A DNA stretch of 64,000 nt from Gnetum montanum (Eukaryota > Streptophyta > Gnetopsida > Gnetales > Gnetaceae). The notes beneath the pieces were generated by a model that worked only from the letters and a program-made list of their open reading frames with translations, was not told the origin of the DNA and ran no database searches. A program made the position numbers and the translations under genes. Positions 54,771-64,000 of this stretch are shown here, piece after piece. The DNA lies in contig MNCI01006175.1 of assembly GCA_015680685.1 (NCBI GenBank), positions 613,543 to 677,542 of the forward strand. The letters run 5' to 3'. Numbering within the stretch: the stretch's first letter is position 1; each line of letters opens with the position of its first letter.

Positions 54771-56550
54771 ATAAATTTATCAAATTTTAGTGCAATACTG
54801 GTCATTTTTGTATTCTGAAAGCTGGTTATTGAGATGATATTGTTCCTTGACATTGTATCATTAACTGTATTGTATTTGGATTTTATATTATTGCCTTAGC
54901 AAAACGCTTCTGGAATTTTATAATTAAGTTTTAATAGAATTGTAATTGCTAAAACTCTACGTTGCACTGAAGTTGGGCTCCTTCCATGATGCTTCTGTTG
55001 TGATTGGTCGTAAGAATCGCTTGTGTATGATAACATTTAGGCCTGTTAATGGAGCTGTATTTTTATGCCCATGAAATTCTACGTTGCTTATTTTCTATAA
55101 AGGTTGGCTTTGTTTAAGTAACTTCTGTAGATACGCTACGAGATTTTGATGCTTATATCGTTACCTCTATGCTCTCTCTCCCTCCCCCCTCTAAAAGGCT
55201 TTGACCTCTATGCTCTCTCTCTCTCCCCCTCTAAAAGGCTTTAACCTCCAGGTTTTTGCATCTGATGCTATGATTGTTTAAAACGATACCCAGGCCATGT
55301 TCAGCCTTGTACGTTATCTTTTCACTGAACAACTATTCAGGCCCCTTGAAAGATGTCAAGGTGTTCTATGGTATTTAGCAAGTTACATGTAGCCTCCATA
55401 AATCTGTAAAAGTGTTCAACCATGTTCAACATTTGATTTTCATATACCTATTCTTTCATTTCCTGCATTTGATGAGTTGTTTTTTTAATTTTTTAATTTT
55501 TTTATTAGTTTAGTTTATCATAGTAGCTTTAAGTTTTCTAGCTCTGTTGTCATTGGTCCTTATGATATCCCAACCTTACTACTGTATAAGGGCCTAATGC
55601 GAAATCACATTATGATCACTACTGCTATCATAATGAAGGACCATTTTATTACATGAGGGACATGAGGACAACTGGAACTTCACTCTTTACAAATGTTTGT
55701 GGTGAACATTTCACATCATGAAAGTGGTTGATTAATTAATATTATTATGTAAGAACAGTTTAAAGATGAATTCTGAGAATTGGAAAGTTGTGGTAATTCG
55801 AAGTCTCCATTTGTTCTCATTTCTATGTGGTGCTTTTCCAGCGCATGCTAGAGCTCTGAGACTCTTGTCTCAGTGAGCATATCAGTTGAGTACGTAGTTT
55901 CTTGTGGTGTTGGTGACAGTCATCCCTAAAAGTTGTTTTTTAAAAGTATTATCATAATGATTATTTACTTTACGTTATTGTTTTTGTGACTCGACACACT
56001 GACCAGTAAGTAGCCAATAGGGTACAAGTTCACTGAAAATTCATCTACATGTAGCTGGCCAGGCCTTCTGTTTTTTCTAATTGGTTCGTAAACATTGTTT
56101 GCTAAAATTTATTATAATTTTGTTCGCATGAAAGACATACATATGGGATAATTTGAGGTGGTTTATGATTTGTCTTCTGAAGAGCTTGCAGATACTAGTG
56201 ATCACGTGTTGTCTTTTCCATAATGAAATCTATTATGGGAAGCCGTTTTTAATTACATTTTGAGTTTTGACATGTCTTACGTCTGGGCTTATTTTTATGT
56301 GTCCTAGAACCTGCTGCTGAATGACAACAAAATTTTCGTCTTTTTGAAGGTAGGCACCTCGCTTCCGAGCTTAGATAATAATCTTAGCATTTCTGTGGAA
56401 GGTTCCATAGACAGTCAAGTTCATAGTATATGAACTAACAGAAATTTGACAACCTTTATACTATCAACACAACAACACATGATAAACAGAGAACTCAAAA
56501 CACAAAACCCCACATGGTATGCTCATATGCCCATCAGTAACTACTGCAAA
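54771..56550 (+). other. FTA 3' UTR and intergenic region
   Basis: The first 150-250 bp are probably 3' UTR, with several AATAAA- or AATTAAG-like words up to about 54940. A 41-bp tandem duplication (acctctatgctctctct...ctaaaaggcttt) sits at 55163-55243. No transposon ends were recognised. Confidence 0.6.
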
Positions 56551-56553
56551 AAG

Positions 56554-56976
56554 CTAATACTTAGGAGAAGCAGTGATGGAATTGACACGCTTAAAGGAAA
56601 ACAGAGGACGCATGTGGCCCTGAGACAAGAGACGGGTCACACTTTTGGCAGCTCCAAAACGTATGCAGTCGTGCTCCGCCTGCGATTTTTGCTGCTGCTG
56701 CGTATTAATGCCATTGACTCTCTTAAGAAAAATTATGGCGTGGATGTATTTTCTCCACTGTGCAAAGATCTCCCTTTTCACACCTCCCCTGGGCGGAGGT
56801 AGGATTTTCAAATTCCACTCACATAACCGCTTGCGCACTAATTCTGGGTTTTTGGTCAGGCTGAGCTCGCGCACTAATTCTTGACTTTTGGTCAGGCTGC
56901 GCTCGCGCACTAATTCTTGGCTTTTGGTTAATTCTTCGCTGCTGCAGCAGCCGCCATTGTTCTTCTGCACCTTCAT
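56554..56976 (-). CDS. Possible small hypothetical protein with 12-residue repeats
   Basis: On the - strand an ATG at 56976 opens a 140-codon frame ending at 56554. The N-terminal part has three near-repeats of LTKSQELVRERS. Then come basic/aromatic segments (PPPRGGVKREIFAQWRKYIHAI) and a Gln run. Base composition is higher in GC than the surroundings, as for FTA exon 1. I recognise no family. It converges on FTA, and TGACG/ACGTCA motifs lie 150-190 bp upstream. It could be an exon of a spliced gene or chance. Confidence 0.35.
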   Translation of the reverse strand: MKVQKNNGGCCSSEELTKSQELVRERSLTKSQELVRELSLTKNPELVRKRLCEWNLKILPPPRGGVKREIFAQWRKYIHAIIFLKRVNGINTQQQQKSQAEHDCIRFGAAKSVTRLLSQGHMRPLFSFKRVNSITASPKY

Positions 56977-57114
56977 TACTGCACTCACTGACTGGAGAGC
57001 TTTGCTTTGCCTTTGTCTGTTTCTACCGATGGGTGTGGCTACACAGCAAAAGCATATGCAGCATTAGAATTTATACAGTAGACTGTTGAATAGGGTTCCG
57101 AGAAGGGACTCCGT

Positions 57115-57170
57115 TGATGACGTTTCTTATCGGAGGAGGGGGACGTATCGTGGGGTTACGTCACGTAGGG
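57115..57170 (-). promoter_or_regulatory. Cluster of ACGT-core motifs (TGACG, ACGTCACGT)
   Basis: gatgacgttt (57117-57126), gggacgtatc and ttacgtcacgta lie within about 50 bp. In plants such cores bind bZIP factors. They sit upstream of the possible - strand gene. Position-based inference only. Confidence 0.3.
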
Positions 57171-57879
57171 TGATGCCAGCAGCATCATTGTTATCATTAT
57201 TGCAGCTGCGTTTGATTCCAAAGCAGCCCGTATCCGCTAAAGCTTTGATTCCACATCAGGACCTGGCCTATAATGTTATGGATAAACTGACAGAATCTAC
57301 CTCCTAGAATTTTTTTTCCCATATGTTCAAAGTGCCTCTGCCATGTATACAGATGTACGAGTGGCTGGGCCGAGCTGAGCCAAGCAGCAGCAAGCACGGA
57401 ATATTATTTTTGTTGTGCTGTTAATGTCAATGTGGTCGTAGATATTTATTATTATTATTTTGCAGTATCTATGCTTGGAATATGTCTTTAAGGTAGCTAC
57501 CATGGAAGGCGCTGCTATTGGGGCTTCCAAGGTGCAAACTGCGTGAGCGAACTAGTTTAGTTAGAGCTCATGCTCATGTAACAGCCCTTTTGCCTTAACA
57601 ACATCACTCGCTACCATTCAGGTTGTAATAGGATGAAATTAAAGTGGACTAGATAAACTTTATTAAAAGAGAAAGTTAGGGTTAGGATATCTCTAATATA
57701 TTCAAATAAACACGGAAGCACAAGCATGAATGGGCAATGCTTTGAAACCTATAGTACCATGCAATTTACATAAACTAATAGCCTAGCAGGTAAAACATAA
57801 ACAATGTGCAAGGTAAGACAATGTGCACGGTAAGATGTCTCAGACCCACGATGTTTTGCAAGGCTACAATATCAGACCC
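57171..57879. other. Intergenic, unrecognised
   Basis: Short open frames on both strands, for example a - strand ATG at 57530, without motifs. Could include promoter or first-exon sequence of a - strand gene, but nothing decides it. Confidence 0.4.
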
Positions 57880-58671
57880 ACGATGTTGGGGCACAACTTT
57901 TGATATCAGGGATCTGATATCACCCCTCTTGTGTTAACCTATAAATACAACACTTGGGTGCACGGTTGGGATATAGAAAGATAGACATATATAGATAGAT
58001 TTTGATAGATTTTAAGTTTTGTTAGTTTCCAGTGCATGTTTACAGTGTGATGTTAAATGATTATACGACATCCTTATTCAAGTGTGATGTACTTGGACAT
58101 GTTTGACAATAAAGATCGAGATTACTTCCATCATTGCAGTATCCACTTACCTTTATTATTGTTGTTAATTGCTTAAATGTTTATTGTTTTCCTGACTTAA
58201 TGTTATCATTCATTGCCCTTTATTATTTCTGTCATTAAGTGGAATAAGTACGATTAATCGTGAGTGCTTAAGTGTAAGTACTCGGTAACCTAGTAGCGTT
58301 AACGTTTGGTATGCTTAGTAACTCTAGTAGTAGTTGCATGAGGTCTAAGGTGTGTACGGAAGGCTAGGGATAGATACTCATCGCACATAGGATAGTTAGA
58401 CTTTGCTTTCCATTGTTAATTAGATTAAACAAATAATTTCTTTATCATCATTAGGAGTAGCTTAGGGTTGAACAACATTAATTATCATATGTCTCACTTT
58501 GGACTAAACCATATGTGACAAAGCTACCACTAGTCAAAGTGGGAAGACATTGAACTGCAATTAAGGCATAATGATTTAGATGCACAACTAGTTCCATCCG
58601 CAGAATTCAATCAGGTTGTACATGAACGCTTGTGATTCGTATGGTTGGGCATAGGGTTTCTTCATCGCTCA
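57880..58671 (+). repeat. Orphan or truncated LTR related to the Athila/Tat family
   Basis: Its 3' half parallels LTRs A and D: TAAATG..TTCAAGTGTGATG, 'ggtatgcttagtaac', and 'tgtgattcgtatggttggg...ctcatca' ending at 58671. A TATA box lies at about 57942-57950, preceded by a different short repeat (cagacccacgatgtt x2) instead of the CATCGATG array. No PBS follows and no polypurine tract precedes it. I see no TGATGAGx start, so it is a truncated or solo LTR of a related subfamily. Confidence 0.6.
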
Positions 58672-59095
58672 TCACAAAGATTGTCCATTATTGGTGGACA
58701 AGTTGAACTAGCCACAAACCATGCAATTTTAAACATGGGTCAATTAAGAAGGGTAAAGGTTTTTGCATGAAAGTACCATGATGATGTAGTTAAGGTTTGG
58801 CATGTAGTTAGGACATATCTTTACTATCTTGATTCCTAAAATTGATGTGAGTGGCCTTCAATGAATCACCAAACTATATCATTTAAATTTCTCTCTACTT
58901 GAAAAGAACAATATTTTGGAAATGTATTTAGATCACTTTGGTGCTTATTGCTTACTTTTATATAATAAGGGAGCATCAAAACTATAAGAAAGAATCTTTG
59001 ACTTTAAAAAGTTGGGAGTAAATTATAAGTTGTAATTAGGGTCATGATGGATACTGTGAGCTTAATACAAGGTATAGTGGTAGTTGGTGGGTATT
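58672..59095. other. Spacer between two LTRs, nothing recognised
   Basis: AT-rich, no coding motifs and no element ends. Confidence 0.5.
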
Positions 59096-59984
59096 TGATG
59101 AGTCGCGGATTAGTCGTGTCAACGAGGCCTTATCGATTGGGCTTCGTTGACTAGGCCATGTTGACACGGCCCTGTTGATGCATTGACGTAGCCTTGTTGA
59201 TGCAGGGCTTGTTTTTGCCTATAAATACGTGCCAACCCACCATGTTTAGGGGGTCTTTGGTGATAGTTGCAGCAAAGCTTTTGCAGTTTCTACATTTGAA
59301 AATTAGAATATTTTCTCGAGTGCCTGCACTAGGAGTCATTGAGTGTATGAATCTTTATTCGAGCACTATTGTACCTAAGGACGATAGTGTGTGTGGTAAT
59401 AAAGGTGAGCTTCTTGATAAACCTTGTAGCATTCTCGATAGCTTAAATATTTCATTCATGCATTTAATGTTTTCAATTATTTATTCAATGTTCTTCAGTA
59501 ATTAAGTAATTAAACGAGATAAGTTAAATAGCAATTAAGTAAACACATAAGTACGACCGCTTTGAGCATGCGTATGACGTTTGGTAATCCTAGCAATGCT
59601 TAATGCTTGGTAACCCAACAATGTTACATGTGTTCAGGATGTGTACGACAAGTGGGACTGAATACTTATGTTAGGACTAGTTGAACAATAGTTAGCCAAT
59701 TAGATTAAAGTAGACATTAAATTACTTTATTCTCTATCTTGTTTATTTCAAACACCAAAATTGTAACATATAAAATGATAAAAATCATGTGTCTCAATTA
59801 CGCTTAAACCATACCCTTGAGCTTCACAAGTGTAGTTTGGAAGACAATGAATGTTCTCAACGTCCAATTTACTTCCTAGAGAACTAGTGCACTAGAAAAC
59901 TATAGTTCGCAAAATTCGATTGGATCACACATGAACGCTTTGTGATTCATATGGTTGAGCATATGGGTACCTTACCACTCATCA
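59096..59984 (+). repeat. 5' LTR of the right Athila/Tat-like element
   Basis: 889 bp, TGATGAGTCG ... CACTCATCA. U3 array of ttgatgcatt and ggccttatcgat-type dyads (59100-59205), TATA box ctataaata at 59219-59227. Confidence 0.9.
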
Positions 59985-60126
59985 TTGGTGTCATTGTTGG
60001 GGACTCTTTTTTCTTGAAACGTGCGCTATCTAGGCTTAGTGAACATCATTAACATCGTTGGACAAATCCCAAGGTCGACATCATTTTCACATGTAATATA
60101 ATCACATAAGCACACTAATATTTTAT

Positions 60127-61880
60127 TTGTTTTCCAAAATGTCTTCTTTTCACATGTGTTATGATGCTAAACTGCCAATCCCTCAAGAATGCAAGGTGGT
60201 ATATACTCATCTAGATGAGTATGTGCTTGATTTCAACTTCATCCTGCATCAGGATAAACAACTGCGATGGCGTGACATGGAAGGTAACATTGTAATGCCT
60301 CCTGATCAATCTGTGACCATGATGCTACTTCAAACTTTTAAGAAGTTAGGCATGCAAAATTTTCAAGAGGAGTACGTTGTGCATGATTATGACTACTAAG
60401 ACTACCATCTCACTGAAACACAATGTTGAAGAGATCGATACCAAGAGAAGTATCATGAGTTTGTGAAGGGGAAACGGTTCACCAATCCCTTGTTCCTATT
60501 GAACCAAGACAACAATAAGGACCCTCCCTCTCGGGGCTCTTAACATGAAAATTCTCCACCTCTTCTTACTGGTGATGGGGATGTGGCCCTGAATCTATGG
60601 TCCACCATCAACAATCTAGATTTAGGTAAAGATGACAACCAGTGTAGGGGCTTGGACAAGCGTCAAGATTATAAGAAAACTAATGAACGTGGCCATGACA
60701 ATCAAAGGGGAGTCGATAGATACCATGGTGGTGGTAATCCTCCTCCCTCTTTGCCCTTTTCATCTACATCTTCTTTTTCCTCTTTTGGTTTTGAAAAATG
60801 CTATAGAAGGAACAATTGTGATGGTGTTGAACAATGGGACAATAATACTGATTGCTAGGCCGACAATGAACAAAGGGGTAATAGAGGACATCATCAACAA
60901 CAAAGAAATAATGATGATGATGAGTCTTTATTGGCAATTTGAAGCATCTTAAATATTGTAGAGGTTGTAAAAATTTCAATCAGGTCAGATCAAGCACTTA
61001 GACATAAAGAATATCCCAAGATTTGAGGGGGGATATAACTCTGATTCGCAAAATCATCTATAGGCCTTTCAGGATGCCTGTGCCTTACAAAACATAGAAA
61101 ATGATTGGCAAAAATTGAAGCTATTTTCTAGGACACTCATCAAAGAGGCATAAAGTTGGTATCAATCTTGTAAACCACAATCCATTCGCAGATGGAGTAC
61201 CATGCTAGAACTATTTAATGACAAATACCAAACGTATTCTATAGTGTTTAATCTGAGAAGGCAAATCCAAAGTTGGAAACAAGGAACACATGAACCCTTG
61301 GATGCCACCATGGGTAGATATTATTCTCTCTTACACCGATGCCCTAACCATAGCTATTCTCAGAGGGAACAACTCCGCCACATCATAGATGGGCTTAAGA
61401 GCAGAAACTAGGAAAACTCTTGGGGTTTATGCCAAAGGGAGACTGTCTAAACTAAGAACTCATTAGATCCGAGGTTGATAGAGTAGGTAGCAAAAGAAGG
61501 TGAGTTACGAAAGAGGGAAAGTGTAGAAGAATATAATAGGAACCCTTCCATTAGGAAAAGGGAGGTCCAATTTTGTGACAAGGAGGAGTCATCGCTCAAT
61601 GCGGTGGTGAATAGGAAACCTTGCCCATCCAAAAATCTATTTATGATACTTTGGTAAAAGTTGATAAACTATGTGAGTCTTTGGATGAAAAATTCCAAAC
61701 TGCTATGAAGATTATTGAAGAATCCAAAGAGTACAATAGTGATCGTGACTATAGGAGGCAAAAAGAAGCTGAATGTGCCTATCAAAGAGGTAAGGGAAAA
61801 GCTGTTGCAGTAGAAGAAGTTGTGGAGACATACTTCGATGATGATGTTGGGTGTGACATTTGTCAATATTAACATCCTAA
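60127..61880 (+). pseudogene. gag of the right Athila/Tat-like element
   Basis: An N-terminal frame (60127-60399) opens with MFSKMSSFHMCYDAKLPIPQ. A Gly/Ser/Asn-rich region (DRYHGGGNPPPSLPFSS, 60583-60858) comes next. Then the gag core (LKLFSRTLIKEAxSWYQSC at about 61110-61165; GRYYSLLHRCPNHSYSQREQL, 61202-61411) and a Cys/His cluster CDICQYxHPKRCC (about 61850-61890). At least six stops or frameshifts. It matches the - strand gag at 18850-20640 throughout. Confidence 0.82.
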
Positions 61881-62549
61881 GAGATGTTGCCCTGTGGTGT
61901 CACACTTACAAGAGTTTAGGGTGTATGCGTTAAATCCTTGACTAGTAAGGAAGCAAGCACCCAGATGCTTGTCTTATCCTTAAGACAATCTAAGGTAGTT
62001 CCACTAGCAACAATAAGCTTACTATCCAAGTGGAACTCTATGATAACCATATGAGCAACACTAGCAGTGGTAGTTATCACAGTCATGGGGGATATTAGTG
62101 CCAAGACAACAATACCCTTATAGGCATATGAGTACTATGTTTAGCAACCTGTTTCTCCACGTGGCTTTGCTAGCCACGCCTCATTCCAACCTCACTATTA
62201 TCCTCCAAAGTACCATCAAACTCATTCACCATCTACTTGAGGGGAGCTTCCATATCCATACCACCCTCTACATCCATCTACACACATCCCTCCGTCGTCA
62301 ACCCAGTTACCTCCTGCTTCGTTTATGTAGGGAGAAATTCCTCCACAACCATAGCAACGAAATGCTACAAGGGCTGTAAGTTTACAACTAGCCTTTCAGC
62401 CAAGTGGTTCAGATAAGAAATCCAAGAAATGATCCGTTTTTCGATCCAATAGTCCTTCAAAACCCTCACAACCTAATGCAACTAGTCACCTTATATCTCC
62501 AGCACCCTTATCCTCTACACCAAATACATTCGAGGGCCCTTCAAACCAA

Positions 62550-62960
62550 ATGCTGCCTCAAATTCGCATTGTGATGTTAACTCATGTTGTCTCTGATTCT
62601 ATCAAGGCTGGCAACCCTCCCACGAAGAGATTCAACCTAGGAAGTCCTCTTATTTCCTTACAAATTGTTGGACATGAGCCATGTAAGGCTCTTCTTGATT
62701 TCGGTTCCAGTGTTAATCTCATTTTCCATGACATGTACCAAGCTTGGAACCTACCACCTCTCAAGAAGATCAATATCCATTTGGAATTGGTAGACCAGTC
62801 AATCACTATCCCTTTGGGATTAGTGGAGGACATTATGAAAGCAGTTTGTGGTGGTCCTATCTTGCTGATTTTCTGGTGATCAAGGTAAAAAACTGCAAAG
62901 GCAACTTCCCCATCATTATGGGACATGCATGGTTAAGCACTGTTGATGTAAGAATGGGCT
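62550..62960 (+). pseudogene. Protease of the right Athila/Tat-like element
   Basis: The frame 62550-62879 has GHEPCKALLDFGSSVNLIFHDMY. DFGSS occupies the position of the catalytic D-S/T-G, with Phe replacing the Ser/Thr. Then IIMGHAWLSTVDVRMG follows after a frame change. Lies between gag and RT. Confidence 0.75.
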
Positions 62961-63399
62961 TAGGGACATCTCCTTGGAAATCTCCAAGGAGAACGAATTT
63001 GGATGACTCGAGAAGAAGCGAGTTCCATGCAACGCGTACAATGATAATGGGTGCAATTACGTGCAGAAAATCCGGTCCATTAAAAGTACATTCATTAAAG
63101 CATACAATCAGTGCACACATGAAATCGATATCCAAAGGTGTTTATATGTAGCAGCCAAAAAATAGGAGGGTACCCAGTGGTTGACAACTGATTCTAATAG
63201 CAGTACACTATGCATGGAACCTACTGAGAGTCTAACATGTGCTTATGTTAAGGGCATGGATGAGCCTAAGCAAGTTTATCATCAAGTCTCTAGTGATGAA
63301 GTTGATGATACCTATTGGGGAGAGTTGGTAATCCTTGATCATTTCAAGTTGGAGTCCTTAAAGTTATAAAATCTACCAACTAGTATGGAGTATGCATTT

Positions 63400-64000
63400 T
63401 TAAAAAATGGCAAGTTGGTTATAATCAATGCAAATCTTGCTTTTGAACAAAAAGACAAGCTATTGAAGGTGGTCAACAAATGGTCAATAGCTTTTGCTTG
63501 GTCATATCCTGAACTAACTATAATTGATTCAAGGATATGCTAGCATCATATCTACACCTACTTGGCCATGAAGCTAAGAAGGTAGCTATAAAGGCAGTTG
63601 AACCCCAAGTTGAAGCAAATCATCAAAGAGGAAATAAAAAAACTCTTCAAGGTGGGGTTCATCTATTCCATCATGGATAGTGAGTGGGTTGGCCCACTTG
63701 TAATTGTGTCAAAGAAAGGTGGCAAGTGGCGAGTTTGCATCGATATTAGGCTATTGAATATGGCAACATTTAAAGATCATTTTTCATTGCCATATGTGGA
63801 CCAAGTGTTGAACACCATAACTAGGTATTGCTATTATAGCTTCTTGGATGATTATAATGGCTATAACCAAATCTAGATTGCGCTAGAAGATCAGGCCAAA
63901 GTAACATTCACAAGTCTTTGAGGAACTTTTGCATGTTGCAAGATGTCGTTTGGTTTGTTCAATGCCCCTGCAACATTGCAATGCCTGGTCCTTAGTATTT
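63400..64000 (+). pseudogene. Reverse transcriptase start of the right Athila/Tat-like element
   Basis: LNPKLKQIIKEEIKKLFKVGFIY precedes SEWVGPLVIVSKKGGKWRVC, KDHFSLPYVDQVLNT and FLDDYNGYNQI, then SFGLFNAPAT at the window edge. Typical Athila/Tat RT wording. One TAG occurs at 63874-63876. The catalytic YxDD box lies beyond the window. Confidence 0.87.

Larger units (their letters stand above)
59096..64000 (+). mobile_element. 5' part of an Athila/Tat-like element, cut by window edge
   Basis: The 5' LTR at 59096-59984 is followed at once by a PBS-like ttggtgtcattgttgggg (59985-60002). It differs from the tRNA-Asp-type Athila/Tat PBS by C-to-T and G-to-A changes only. gag, protease and RT follow in order. 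Same family as 8480-21626, with fewer stops, but still broken. Confidence 0.9.

Noticed and set aside
1-64000. CRISPR arrays, bacterial operons, phage genes
   Set aside because: None seen. Splice sites, plant retrotransposons and composition show nuclear plant DNA.

Overview
The window is nuclear DNA from a seed plant with a repeat-rich genome. It holds one recognisable host gene with spliceosomal introns, and most of the rest is plant-type retrotransposons: Ty1/Copia, Ty3/Gypsy of the Athila/Tat and chromovirus types, an L1-type LINE, a Tourist-like MITE and a possible SINE. The host DNA is AT-rich. Very long introns packed with mostly decayed elements suggest a large-genome lineage such as an early-diverging angiosperm or a gymnosperm. 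I cannot name the species.

Host gene: the alpha subunit shared by protein farnesyltransferase and geranylgeranyltransferase I (FTA/PLURIPETALA type) lies on the + strand. It has five coding exons (23576-23884, 34466-34575, 34645-34765, 54016-54111, 54345-54770) encoding 353 residues. Introns 1 and 3 are 10.6 kb and 19.3 kb. Introns 2 and 4 are only 69 and 233 bp.

Left flank (1-23116): the 3' end of a + strand Athila/Tat-like element (1-4249, one LTR visible) is followed by a diverged direct duplication (4787-5921). Then comes a Copia element (5922-23116) split by a 13.1-kb Athila/Tat-like element on the - strand (8480-21626). The ATATG target duplication of the 13.1-kb element is perfect, and removing it restores the Copia reverse-transcriptase frame exactly. 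The Copia 3' LTR ends about 460 bp before the FTA start codon.

Intron 1 holds a three-level nest. A non-autonomous LTR element (25264-34095, TSD CATGT) carries a Copia element in its 3' LTR (25765-30840). That Copia element carries a solo LTR of its own family in the opposite orientation (27930-28503, TSD CCTAA).

Intron 3 holds a GC-rich L1-type LINE (35149-41533, bounded by a 13-bp target duplication and an oligo(T) run), a 211-bp tandem duplication, a 5'-truncated chromovirus (about 43960-48690), a SINE-like stretch and a Tourist-like MITE. Every large intronic element is antisense to FTA.

Right flank: a possible small gene lies on the - strand (56554-56976). It is followed by an orphan LTR (about 57880-58671) and the 5' LTR, gag, protease and RT start of another Athila/Tat-like element (59096 to the window end).

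The most interesting signals are two. The LINE carries an extra plant-transposon-like region after its RT/zinc-finger ORF. The Athila/Tat family has a second, internal copy of its LTR U3/TATA promoter module upstream of its 3' ORF. Several single-N junctions look like assembly artefacts.
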